A DNA stretch of 64,000 nt from Chaetorhynchus papuensis. Lineage: Eukaryota > Chordata > Aves > Passeriformes > Rhipiduridae. Location of the stretch: assembly GCA_013396525.1 (NCBI GenBank), contig VWYX01000010.1, forward strand, positions 2,627,008 through 2,691,007. Reading direction: 5' to 3'. Positions 25,417 through 37,100 of this stretch are shown in pieces (position 1 is the stretch's first letter; every line of letters starts with the position of its first letter). The position numbers were made by a program, and so were the translations under genes. Under the pieces are notes generated by a model. That model was not told where the DNA came from. It worked only from the letters and a program-made list of their open reading frames with translations, and did not search any database.

Positions 25417-26283
25417 TGCGAAGACTTCTTTTAAAAATGGACGGTCTGGAACAAAATTAAGCCAAATGAGGCAAACGTTGCATCTGAGAACCGTATATTG
25501 ATAACAAAAAGGAGAAGGAAAAGGAGTTGCCCGAGCAAAAGACAGCTAGAAGAGACAGAAAAGAAGAAAGGAAAATGGAAAAGGGATGGGGGTGAGGAGA
25601 GAGAGGGAGAGGGGACAGAGAGAAAAAGCGGGCGCTACCACCAGAGAGTCAGGGCAGTGCTGTCGGTGTCCAGGCGGTGACGCCTGTGCCCACTGCCTGC
25701 CTGTGGCTGGGCTGGGTCTGACCGAGGCTGTGCGGCTCACGGAGGGGCACAGCTCCACAGGCATGACTCCCATGGTGATGGCACCGGACACGGTGAGTGG
25801 GCAATTGGACAGGAGGACCAGGCCCTGGACAGGGTCACGGTGACCGGCTGGATTGGCACGACAAGGTTGGAAGCAGGCAGCCCAAGCAAGGACACAGGGT
25901 GAAGTGGCAAGGCGGCGGTCAGGGGCACAGGAAGGCAGGACAGGTGTGAGGGTGAGCCAGCGAGGGCAGGAGAGCCAGAAAGCAGGCAGGCTGGGGCTGG
26001 GGCAAAGGAGGAAGCAAGCAGGAGCAGTGATGAGTAGCAAGCCCCAGCAAGCAGCAATGCAGTTACTTTTATATCCCCTGGCCACTCCCAAAGTGCACCA
26101 CAAACATGGAACCAGTGGTCCAGTCCAACCTTTCTTTGCCATTCACTTCTTCACGACCTGATGGGAGAAGCCCCTCCACAGTGTCTCCTACTGCCTGCCT
26201 CGTGTGGGGTGTTGCTGGGTGAAGTCCTCCCAGAGATAAGGCTTCTTCTAGTTGCCTCTAGTTGCCGTGTCAGAGGTATAACA
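25417..26283 (-). mobile_element. LTR of an endogenous retrovirus, minus strand
   Basis: On the minus strand the element begins TGTTATACCTCTGACACGG at 26283. It carries the TATA box GGGATATAAAAGT (plus 26067-26076), then a long C-rich R/U5 region of about 550 bases, then an AATATA that looks like a mutated AATAAA (plus 25494-25499), ending near plus 25417. The high GC and purine/pyrimidine asymmetry (AGGGAGAGGGG words on the plus strand) come from this element. The 198-codon minus frame and the plus frames at 25498-26161 are inside it and are not genes. The 3' edge is approximate, and no clean target duplication was found. Confidence 0.65.
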
Positions 26284-27261
26284 AAACTGAATTGGCTCTC
26301 ATAATAGCATACAGAGAAGCAGTGAGACAGTTAGGACCATTTTAGCACCTACACTGCAAAAGAGAAGACTTCTGATTGAACAGAAAAAAACCAGACATGA
26401 ATTCAACATTTTTCTTAATCAAAACATTTTCTCATTTTCTTTTTCCCTGACTCTCTTGTCTGTCTTATTTTTAAAATTTATTTCTTTATTGTTTTGCCTA
26501 ATGACTGCACTGTGTTTAAAAATGAAAAATTAAATTTAAATATTAGCCTCTTGCCCTTTAACTATTTTTTTTAATACTTCAGCTGTAGGTGACATATGGC
26601 TTATGACAACAGAGTACAAATCTGAAGCCAAAAAGAAAACAAACTTGAATAGGTATTCAAAAAGGCTTGTGAGATGCAGATTCTTACACATATTTATAAA
26701 GTGTCAGAAGATGATAAATTAAATGGTGTAGATAAATGAAAATTAGAGATATGACACTTCTGGTTTATACCACAAGTTTATTTTCCACCAAGTAATATAC
26801 AACTTCTAGAAAAAAATTGTTTGCAATATTGAAATTTGTTTCAAGAAATATTCCAAGTTTTTATCCTGTAATATTGGGCCTTGAATCTTGTGAATTATGA
26901 CTTCTGACTAAAAAAAATGAGAGTATCTGTAACCACATTCCATTAATTTATCTGTCTTAGGCTTCTTTGTCTCATAAAATGCTTCAAAATGGCACAGGAT
27001 TCTGCACAAGGATGCTGTGTAAGTATTAAATAAATGTCATTAAGTCTCTGTGTACAATAATAATTATTCATATTAAGGGGCATAAATTTGTTCAGGTAGC
27101 TTAATGGAATGGTGGTGCCCTACTCACTGAAGTTTCGTTCATTGTGCATTTGTTCAATGAGAAAGTCAGTGAAAACATGCTTGGCAGGCAAAACTGATTT
27201 CACCACTCCTTCAATATTCCAAATAGTGAGATACATTTTTAAGTGCTTAGTTCTTCATTCT
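26284..27261. other. Unannotated AT-rich spacer
   Basis: No gene or element recognised between the LTR and the CR1 3' end. Confidence 0.6.
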
Positions 27262-27683
27262 TCTGCCTCGAAGCCAATCTGAGAGAATTGGAGCGTTCAG
27301 ACTGGAGAAGAGAAGGTGCTGAGGAAACCTTATAGCACATTCCAGTACCTAAAGGGTACCAACATTTCTGGTTGGCTGGAGAAGGACTTTTCACAAGGGC
27401 ATGTAGTGATAAGACATGGGGAGAGGCCTTAAGCTGAATGAGAATAGGTTTAGATAAGATCACAGAAGAAATTCTTTACTGTGAGGATGGTGAGGCACTG
27501 AAAGAAGTTGCCCAGAGAGGTTGTGGATTCCAGACCTGGAGGTGCTCAAGACCAGGCTGGATGTGAGTCTGAGCGACCTGTTCCAGTGGAAGGTGCCCCT
27601 GCCTGTGTCAGGGGAGTTAGACCTGGGTGATCTTCGTGGTCCCTTCCAACCCAAACCATTCTATGGCTATATGATTTTATGAT
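27262..27683 (+). mobile_element. CR1 LINE 3' end, plus strand
   Basis: A 5'-truncated CR1 copy of about 420 bases. It runs from the CTGGAGAAGAGAAGGTGC segment through GAAATTCTTTACTGTGAGGA, GCACTGAAAGAAGTTGCCCA and GGTCCCTTCCAACCCAAACC to the terminal repeat ATTCTATGGCTATATGATTT. That end structure is diagnostic of avian CR1. It is moderately diverged, non-coding (3' untranslated part plus the extreme end of ORF2) and not mobile by itself. Confidence 0.92.
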
Positions 27684-30647
27684 TAATTACTAATTTCCAA
27701 TATTTTCCACATCTTTCTTTAAGTACAACCATCACTACTTTTTGAAGGTATGAATATTTCCCGACAGTAAGACTGTAGGTTTTAATTTAATTATGGTCTC
27801 ATTTTCTCCTCCTACAAGGTTTCACAATAAAATGCTCTTCCAAAAACCAGAGAAAAATTAGCTGTATAAGAAGCGATGTCTAAAGACCTAGCAATCTAAG
27901 GTTTGTTCAAATAACAGTTTCCTGAGATGCTCCGTGAAATCTAGGTAGTGCAAAATACTCTGTATTTTGGGGAAATCCTGAAAGAAAATGATACTTTTGA
28001 TATCTTAGGTCCAGTAAACTCTTCATTTCTTGTAGGACTTGGGGTTGTTGACAGGACAGGGGGCTGTCATTGCTACTGCCATTTGCTACAAATACAAGAT
28101 TTCTTTCACATGTATCAGCACTGGTCAGCATTCAAATATCAAAGTCAATTTTTACAAACAAATAATTTTTCAAACTCCACTAGCTTAGTCCTTGGTGGTA
28201 TGAGATGAAAACAAGCATGCTATGAGGAAACCATGCATAAATTATTTTTAGTTTAAATAAGATGAAGATTTTATGGATTTGGGTCAACAGAGATCATACT
28301 AAAAATGTTCACTGCTTCATTCTAATGAGTTTAAAGGATGGCTGTTCTATTTTTCCTTCAATCTATTTTTGTCCTGTTAGTATGTAAGTACAATATGTTA
28401 CTGTGGAATAAAACAAACTGATGCCTGAAAAAAAATATTATGCGAGATGCCCCTAAAATTTTGTTCTAGACTAAACTTGTCTACAGGGGTAAACATCTGA
28501 GTATTGAAACAATTACTTTTCTGTATATAAACCTGATATTTTAGCAAAAGCCTAAGCAGTGGTCAAGTCTTTCTCCAGCAGAAACACCAGATTTGCCTCT
28601 AGGTAGACACATGTATTCCCCCAGAGAAATGTGAATGTGAATCTAGTCAGGTACAAGAGAGAAGTTTGCCTAACTTTTTTGCACTGTGATTTTTTTGCAA
28701 TAAAGTTTGGAAGGAAAGACATTAGGAACCTCTAAAAAGGTCAAGCCCTGCTCTGTCTGTGCTTATGTCTGAAAAATTAATAGGTTCAAATGTCCTAGTG
28801 CCTGCCCTTATTATTTGTTCACAGTGAGATGATTATACCTGTGTAGTAAGTGGTCCATTTCCATTGCAGTGGATGTGTGGAAAAGAGAAAACAGGGATGT
28901 CTGGGTAACGTCAGCAATGTGACCCACTCACATGCAGACAGAGGCAGAAGAGCCGAGTGTTTGCTTGGTCATCCAGGCATTTTCCTTCTTGAGAATGACA
29001 CAAGGGTGGTCAGAAATCTGTGTTCGGCACAGCCCCATAGGAAATGAGATTTCAATAGATCTGCTTCTCAGAAACACTACTATGAAGTCAGATGTTCACC
29101 CAGCTGCACTCTGGAGCCAAGGTATCTTCATTTCAGCTCCCCTTTGGCAGGGATAGGTAACCAAAATGTGAGTACGAAAGTCCTTTATGGGTTTCATCTC
29201 TTAACTTTCTGCTGCAGGGTTAACAGAAGAATAATATGTATCACAGTGGCAGTGCAAGTGTTGCCTTCCTTAACAAATATTTTCTTAAATTAAGGTTTTC
29301 TCAGTAAAAACTCCCTGAATAGAAAAAAAGCCTAAAACTTAGCCTTTAAATCTATACATTTTGTTTCAGTACTGAGCAGTTGAATGCATTATACAGCACA
29401 TCAAAAAAGTAAAATAATTTATCTGCAAGTACAAAGTGAAATAACACCAATCAAGATCCCAAAAGTCTAATTCTAATAACTATTACTAATTTACAGTAGC
29501 AAGATATATATTTACATGAAAGAGGAGGAACATCTCAATGATAATACGCTATTTGTCAGCAAGCGTATAGCATATTTTTTAAATTTTCTTTCGCATGAAG
29601 GGCTTACTTAATTTTCTCTACCATATTTATTACGGACAATTCTTGCACTTTGAGAATATAACTTGGTCAAACATACACTAAAGATAAGAATTCTCTTTCA
29701 CATTTAAGTTACTAAAAATGCCAGGTTGTTGTTCACGAAAATGCCTTTTCAAAAATAGAGTCTTAAAAATATGCCCCTTGTGTCAACTTCAGCTAGCTGC
29801 CAATAGCTCTTTACTGGGTTAGTCTGTGGGCTGACTGCCTTTTGCAAAAGAATTCCTGGAATAGATACAACTTGAAATAAAAAGGTAGCCTTTGGGCTAC
29901 TTTTATTTTTTCCTGAAAAATAAGGCAGTTCCTACATTCAGGCCAAATTCAAACTGGGCAAGTAACATTCTGCCTCCTTCATTCCTTGATGTCTTTTTAT
30001 TGGCTGCCAGTTCCCTTATTCTTTGTAGAGTATATGTATCTGTGTTGGTGCAAGAAAGCATTCCTGGAGGGATCATTTATTTGTGTATGCCACTTAAATA
30101 TTTCAGGATATTTAGGTCCCTATCACAATGTAAATATAAAAAAAATTTTAGAGTTTTTTTTTTAAATAAAAACTATATCTAATTAGGCTTTCAATAGACT
30201 AATTTTATTGAAAAGGGCATATATAAAATAGGGCTAAAGCCTCTTTGATCTGGTAAGACAAGGCTGGGGAATAGAAGTAATTTATCTTGTTAGATCAGGA
30301 GGTGCAACCAGAAAAACACGAAGATCTTACTTGACCAAAAGCTTTGGGTCTGGCTGTTGATTGCTGTACTGACTGCTTAGATTTTCTGTCATTTTAAGTA
30401 TGACACGTCTTATTTTTTCTAATCTGGAGGCAGTATATTTGGGGATTCTTTCCTGCAGTGTGGAGTGTTTGCTGTAAAGACTCTTTGGAGAGAGTGCACC
30501 AGCCTGCCTGTATTTCCAGAGGTGAATGAAATACAGGTGTAGAGACACTCTCCATCAATTTACCCCAGGGTGATGTATTTAACTTGTAATTTGAGAGAAG
30601 CAGTAACATATTTATTGGTATAAAGCAGTGATTTAACAAAGTTTCAT
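27684..30647. other. AT-rich region without recognised features
   Basis: No gene, RNA or known repeat seen. Open frames are short and unsupported. Confidence 0.5.
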
Positions 30648-31809
30648 AGTTGTGGTTTGACACTGGCCCAGCACCAGGCACCCACCAGAGCCGCTGACTC
30701 ACCCTCCCATACCACAGCTGGGCAGAAGAGGGAAAAGAAAAAAAGTTAATAAAGGCTTCATGAGTGAGATAAGGACCGGGAGAAACCCTTCGAGGGTGAA
30801 ACAGGCTCAACTTCAGTTGTAAAGTGAATTTTTTACTGACAGAATCAGAGGAGGATAATGAAAAGTAAAATAAGCCCTTAGGACACCCTTTTCCCTCAGA
30901 CCCTCCCTCCTTCCCACCGGCAGTGCAGGGAGATAGGGCATGGGGGTTTGGTCAGTTCATCACCGAGATTCCCTTCTACTGCTCCGGGAGAGGAGTCCTT
31001 CCCCTGTGAGGCCGTGGGTCCCTCCCACGGGAGACAGTTCTCCTGAACTTCCCCAGCGTGGTTCCACCCTCCCGAGCAGCAGCCACAGCTCACCTGCTGC
31101 AGCGTGAGCCCCTCCCACGGGCAAACAGTCCTCCCAAAACTGCTGCACTGTGGGTCTCTCTCTCTTTCCACGAGGTGCAGTCCTCCAAGGACACGCTGCT
31201 CCAGCCTGGAAGCAGGGCCCTCTCTCTCCACCGGGCCTCCCACTGGATCACAGCCTCCTCCAGGCATCCACCCACTCTGGCACGGGCACCTCCCCCACGG
31301 GCTGCGGGTGGATCTCTGCATCCCCCATGGATCCCCACGGGCTGGGGGTGGATCTCTGCATCCCCCGTGGATCCCCACGGGCTGCGGGTGGATCTCTGCA
31401 TCCCCCGTGGATCCCCACGGGCTGCAGGGGCACAGCTGCTTCACCATGGTCCTCACCAAGGCCTGCAGAGGAATCTCAGCTCTGGCGCCTGGAGCACCTC
31501 CTCCCCCTCCTTCTTCACTGACCTTGGCGTCGCCATGTTGTTTTCCTTCACACATTCTCACCTCCTCCTCTTCTCTGACTAGAATCCCAAAGTCTTGTGA
31601 CTTTGTTTTTAATTGCTTCCTAAATATGTCATCACAGAGGTGTTACCAACCTCTCTCATTGGCCCAGCCTTGGCCAGCAGCATGTCCATCTCCAGAGTCA
31701 TCAGCCACTGGCTCTGCTGGATATGGTGGAAGCTTCCAGCAGCTTCCTCACAGGAGCCATCTCTGTGGCTCCCCTGCTACCTAAAACCAGGCCGTGCCAA
31801 ACCCATACA
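30648..31809 (-). mobile_element. Long ERVL-like solo LTR, minus strand
   Basis: On the plus strand the interval starts AGTTGTGGTTTGACACTGGC and ends AAACCCATACA; the transcriptional orientation is minus. On that strand the order is a U3-like start, a TATA-like ATATTTAGG (plus about 31618-31626), a very long GC-rich R/U5 with repeated CCCACGGG/CCCGTGGG and GCTGCAG words, and a degraded poly(A) region near plus 30825-30836. This layout and length match a long avian ERVL-type LTR I recognise from memory. The many overlapping open frames of up to 226 codons (30896-31784, both strands) are products of this GC-rich repeat. Possible 5-bp flanks ATAGT/GTAGT (30646 and 31810) match 4 of 5, but the left edge is uncertain by a few bases. 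Confidence 0.8.
31295..31414. repeat. Three tandem 40-bp units inside the LTR
   Basis: Three back-to-back 40-base units (31295, 31335, 31375) start CCACGGGCTG and end TGGATCC, with one or two differences each, followed by a partial unit at 31415. This is expansion of an internal LTR word. Confidence 0.95.
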
Positions 31810-31814
31810 GTAGT

Positions 31815-32440
31815 AAATGTGACAGTGGTTTAATCAGATTTGATGGCAAGGAGCTCTTGATTGTTTACTGCATAAAGGACAGGGTCAGGCAGAACTATCA
31901 GAGACCCTTCTGTTGAGTCATGAGGTTCAGAAAAGATCCCATTGCTTTCTAAATTTCTTCCATGAGGGGAGCCCACATGCAGCTGGATCCAGACTTAGTC
32001 CCAGACTTGGTGCATGGTTCATGTCTGAATGATTACATGGGCACAATCAATCCTTTATATCAATTAGGTAGGATTTCAAAGTTTAGGATCCTGTTGAGCA
32101 CTTACCAAGGATTAATACAATTGATTAGTTTTAAAGCAAGAAATCTCTCAGCCTTGAGGAGTACCCTTGAGAGGTGTCCCTGCTAAAGGGGAGATCCTGG
32201 TTGCAACCTGCTGTCCCATGGGAGAGATGAACAGGCCCTGGGCTGTTCTTTGTTTGTGGAGGAGGATGGTTGACTTTCACAGGCCGTATTTGGGGTTGCC
32301 TCACGCTCAACTAGCCCTTGGCTGTTGAACAAGAATTATGGCCCTTTGCTTCTCAGATCTGCTGGTTGTACTGAGGAGTGCAGAGAAGAGGTTTAGGGAA
32401 GTGTTTTGGAGTGGGTGGCACAGCTCCATGAATAAACTGA
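31815..32440. mobile_element. ERV-like fragment adjoining the LTR
   Basis: This stretch (for example GATCCAGACTTAGTCCCAGA near 31987 and AATCTCTCAGCCTTGAGGAG near 32142) resembles an avian LTR/ERV repeat I remember, and it abuts the preceding LTR. It contains CATGAATAAACTG (AATAAA near 32432). Orientation and ends are uncertain, and it may be the host into which the previous LTR inserted. Confidence 0.35.
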
Positions 32441-33511
32441 AATAGTGACAGAAACTTACAAATTCTCATTTTAACATCAAGTCCAGATATATTAGGATGT
32501 TCAAGAGTTGCTCTTGTTTAAGATCTAAGAGAGACAGCCCACATACTGAGCAAGTGCAGACACCCTATTGCTTTTAACAAGAGATTCAGGGTGCTGAATA
32601 TTTCTTTATTAAATATAACCATGTAATAAATACTTGGGAACAGATGTCATCAACTACTAAGGGCTTCCCAAAAGTGACACATTCCCTTAGTCTCATCTGC
32701 AGTTCGGCTGCTGGTGCTAAGGACACTGCAGAATAGGGGATTTTCATGTCTGACTTTTAATGGGTGTGAAACTGGAATAATAACTAGTAATTACCTGTCT
32801 TGCAAGGATGTTGTGGAGATCACATAGTTAATAATTGTACAAAACTTATAATACGTAAAGTGCAATGAGATAATTATGACTGTATTAGAATCTTCTGTGT
32901 GGGTTCTTGTACGTTAAATTTCTGTAATACAGTGAGATTCTTTGTCTGTGTGTGAATGAAAGTGCAGGACAAGTGCAGCACTCTGTGAATGAAAGTTCAG
33001 GACAAAAAGCAGATTAAGGAGGTTTTTTTAAATGGCCATGTCAATTCTATCACTGGCACAGTCAGCAGGCAAGAACTAGCCAAACGATACTAAGCAGAGC
33101 TTCAAAGAATGATAGTAGCCCTGGAGATTTTGCAGCTAATCACAGATGATTAATGGGGAAGATACTTTGAAAAAACCAACTACCTTTCCTTTTTGATTGC
33201 TAATTATTCATGAAAGACTAAGAACAAGAGTACACTGAAGCAGGACAACACATTTTTAAGCACTACTATAAAAGAAAAATTGATCACCTAGTTAGTATGC
33301 AAGCAGCTAAGTACAGCAGGGTCAGCTGTGCTAATTTGAGAGTCAGATTGGGAGTTTAGCAAAGCCTCTTAGTGCCAAGTGGCTTATTTCAGAGTTTCAA
33401 CTGAAGATGTACTGAACAGGTTTGCACATACCTATGTATGTCTATGATGGGATGTTTGCCCACTGACAATGTTACCAAAGAGAAAACTGGACTATTCCAG
33501 CAAGTATAAGG

Positions 33512-33515
<4 letters not shown>
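32441..33515. other. Unannotated spacer with a small direct duplication
   Basis: TGTGAATGAAAGT(G/T)CAGGACA occurs twice, at about 32950 and 32985. Nothing else recognised. Confidence 0.6.

Positions 33516-33548
<33 letters not shown>
33516..33548. repeat. Poly-T run of 33 bases
   Basis: Uninterrupted T from 33516 to 33548, then AAAGACAGG. It could be a reversed poly-A tail, but no retrocopy is recognisable beside it. Confidence 0.95.
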
Positions 33549-33553
<5 letters not shown>

Positions 33554-33893
33554 CAGGGATGGGTATTTTTTATGCCTATGAAGATAGTATTTCCTGACTG
33601 GTTTGCTTCTCAAAACCAGAAATACATGTAAGCTTTTTTATTATTCACACTTTTCTCTTTCACTTTCTTTAAGAGTGGATTATTCAATAGGGTAAAGAAA
33701 ACAAAAAGCAAACCCAGAACATAAAGATCAGGTAAGAATTAAAAAAAACAAGTAAGTATTTAAACAATGACAGAAGGACTATAAATAAAATCTTCCCCTT
33801 TTTGTCTCTTTAGAGTGCAATATCTTCAGGGTTACTATTTTGTATAGGTGGTTTCACTCTACCTCAACTCATTGGATAGGCCAAGCTGCTAGA
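33549..33893. other. Unannotated spacer
   Basis: AT-rich sequence, no feature seen. Confidence 0.6.
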
Positions 33894-34112
33894 TTTTTTT
33901 GTTTGTCATTTTTGTTTGTTTGTTTTGTTTTTGCGGGGTTGTTTTTGTTTTTGTTGGTGGTTTTGGGGTGGTTTTTTTTTTTTTTGGTTGTTTGGTTGGT
34001 TTCTTTGTTTGGTCTTNNNNNNNNNNNNNNNNNNNNNNNNNNNNNNNNNNNNNNNNNNNNNNNNNNNNNNNNNNNNNNNNNNGGGTTTTTGTTTGTTTCT
34101 TTATTTGTTTCA
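33894..34112. repeat. G/T-rich (TTTG)n tract with assembly gap
   Basis: Imperfect TTTG/TTGG/TTTTTG words on both sides of 66 unknown bases (34017-34082). Composition is nearly pure G+T on the plus strand. The open frames through it (33840-34173) are artefacts of the repeat and the N run. Confidence 0.9.
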
Positions 34113-37100
34113 TGTAAGAATCCTTAAAAAAATCCTGATTCTGTTTTATGTGAACAACTTATTACAGGAGTAGTCCCTAGGCTTCCAAGTTCCTCACAGA
34201 GGCAGAGATGCAGTGGTTGCCTCAATGGGCTTTTAATCCTATATTTATCACAATATAAACAATGGTCATCTACATAAGAGCAAAGAAAAGAAAATAAAAG
34301 TACCAAGCTGCACTGTGTTCTCAATTCTTCCAACTGGGTTTGAAACAAATTTAGTTTTATTGATTTATAGAAGAAATATCAATCATATTTCTATATCAGA
34401 GCTGCGATTCCTTCAGGGAAAATAATGTAATTTAGCTGTGTGAAGAACACCTACCCAGTTTTATGTTCTATGAAAGTAACAGGGTATTGACTAGGACTCC
34501 TGTCATTTTAATTGAAGGAATAAAATTTGAGGAAGAATATAAAAAAAAAGGGAGTTATTTCATAGGGAGAGTTTTTAGAGGCTTTCTCGGCATCTGCTCT
34601 TCTAAAGTCAAAGAAATAAAAATTAACTGAAGGAACAAAGAGTCTCTAGTGAAAATGACCTCTGCTGTTCAGGGAGAAGGTAGCAGTGCTGAGGATAAAA
34701 TCCTTTGACTGATGCTGGTTTAGCCACTGCAAAGCAGTGAGCAAAGAGTGGCATATTTCTGCTCCAAAAGCAAGAGCCTCTCTCAGCCCATCTGCAGTGC
34801 CACAGCAGATGCATGAGAGTTCACAAACGGCTGATTTTCTCAGACTTTACACAGGAGTGGCAGATCCCATCTATCACCACACCACAAAGCTGCAGACCCC
34901 AGGTGAGACAAGAAAGGTTACTGTTTGAAAATACATCCGAGAGCATTGTCCTTTTCCTTTTCCCGTCCTTCACTTCATGAACGGAAAACACCAAGGCTAT
35001 AAGCTACCACAGAAATTACAAGAGGGAAAGCATTTTCAGCAGTCCTTTGCTCCCAATCCCAGATCAATCACTCTGCCTCTTAGCTGAGCAAAAGGGCATC
35101 AAAATTAGATTTGAGTGTGACGAAGGTTTAGAGGGAAAGAGAAGGTTCCTTAAGCAATTGAGCCTATTAGAAATATAACCAAAGCAAATGCACATGCGTA
35201 AATATGTCTGCCTCTTTATTTGTCAGTGTTCCTACTTCCCAGACCATAGCAAATGGGGTTACTGTAAGGCCCTCTGGTAACTGCAGGAAGATACCTGCAG
35301 CGGAATGTGTGAATTGCTATTTAACTGTGGAATTTAGCACTGCAGCTGATATTACATTTTAGAGGCATTAGGGAAGCTTTTGCTGTAAGGAAATAATAAT
35401 AGTAATAATAATAGTACATTTACAGTGGAAAAACAGCTGTAATTCTGATCTTGGTGAATCAGAAGTAATTGTCATTGTCCCACTCTGAAAATATATGAAT
35501 TAGTGGAAATAAACCCTTGTTACGGTTTTGCCACTCCTGTCCTTGTTCCTTTCTGCCGTGTAAGTGATGCGGTACACTGACCAAAAAAGGCCTGCCTGAC
35601 TCTATAAAAACACCACTCCCCTCCACTAGTCAGCTGCCTGGAACAGTTGATGAGAATGCTCTCATCAACATGGATAGCCTGTATTTATAAGGAAGTATAC
35701 ATGAGATGTGTGTGCAAGATGCTCACTCCTAGTTTGAATTTGTCACATTGCTTACAGCATAGGAGGTGATTTTGACTTAAAAATCCTTACAAAAATCCCA
35801 AAGAAACCCACTCTTATCTGCAACCGTAATTTGTTATATCACTCTGAGATGTAATAAGAATACTCTTTACCACTCTGTGTTGTTGTATTTCTTCTATGAA
35901 AAAAAGGAAAGTAGAACCAGTTAAAGCACACAAATCTTTGACGACTTTTCCTTGATCTCAGAACATAACAGACTTTGCCCTTCCAGCTCTCAAGTTAAGG
36001 ATTTTTTCCTTTAATTGTTGAAAAACTTAATGGAAATGTTACAGATGGGTATCTATGTGGGCGTTAAACGGAACAACTGCGAACCTGTTGGATATATTAG
36101 TAGAAAGTCAACCCAGGTGGGGAGTTTTTTGTTGATCTTTATTGGGAATATTTTGCATTTTTGCGAAGCCAAAGAGCATATCAACCTTTTTCTGCACTAA
36201 ATAAATTTTTATAGACTAACTCTGGTTTAAAGTTGCAGAAGAATCAAGAAGATACTAAATCAGCACATAGAATAAAGTCTCTGTGTCTCAAGACTGTCAT
36301 TTTGCATTTTGCACTTCATGTATTTCTTGATCCTTTTGCTTGAGCATTTTAACTGACATAAACAAGTGGAACAATATAAAATTAGATTCCCAGAGAGTTT
36401 AAATAATGGTTCTCACTAAAAAATTTTAAGTAGAGGCTTCTATAAGGACTTTCTGTTGTGTCAGGACTTTGCATTGCATGAACAGAAAAGATAAAGTAGA
36501 CATATAACTGCAATTTGCCATTTGTGAATGATGGAGTGCAGTTCAGGACTGTAGGCTGGTGTCTCTCATCTTCACTCATTCTTGTTCCTGTATTAACCCA
36601 GTCTTGACCTTATATGTAACTGAATAATATTAGAAGAGTTTATAATTATAGTTACTATTTTCTTGCCAAGAATATATAGACAAAATTGCACTTTTGGCGT
36701 GCACTTCTACCTGACACAGCGCAAAATCTGTTTTGCTCTCCTGTTGTTCCCCACCTCCCCATGGTGTGCCTACTGTTCCTTCTCCTGAGGCAAAAGGAGT
36801 GAGGGGGACCACAAGAGAAGGTACAACTTCATCAGAAAAACATCCTCCTTCAGCAACCTATATCTCTGTGAATCTGAGGCAATCTTCTCCTCCTCGAAAA
36901 CAACTACCTACAAAGGTTATAGTTTCAGCAACTTCTTACACTCCTGCAATCCTAGCTCACCACACAACAGCTAAACCATTTTTGCTTTCCCCAATAAACC
37001 CAAATATTTTTTGAGTTATCTTTAAAGAAAACCCTTTCAAGTCTGAAATTAAATATTGGAGTCACATGGGCAACAGCAAGGTAAATGAGTGATCTTTGCT

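Noticed and set aside
25498..26161. 198-codon minus frame and overlapping plus frames
   Set aside because: Inside the R/U5 region of a minus-strand LTR; C-rich low-stop sequence, no recognisable domain.
30896..31784. Cluster of long overlapping open frames on both strands (up to 226 codons)
   Set aside because: They lie inside a GC-rich, internally repeated LTR with few stop codons by composition; no domain and no intron structure.
35560..35640. TATA-like CTCTATAAAAAC suggesting a promoter
   Set aside because: Isolated motif in AT-rich DNA with no CpG island, exon or LTR ends nearby.
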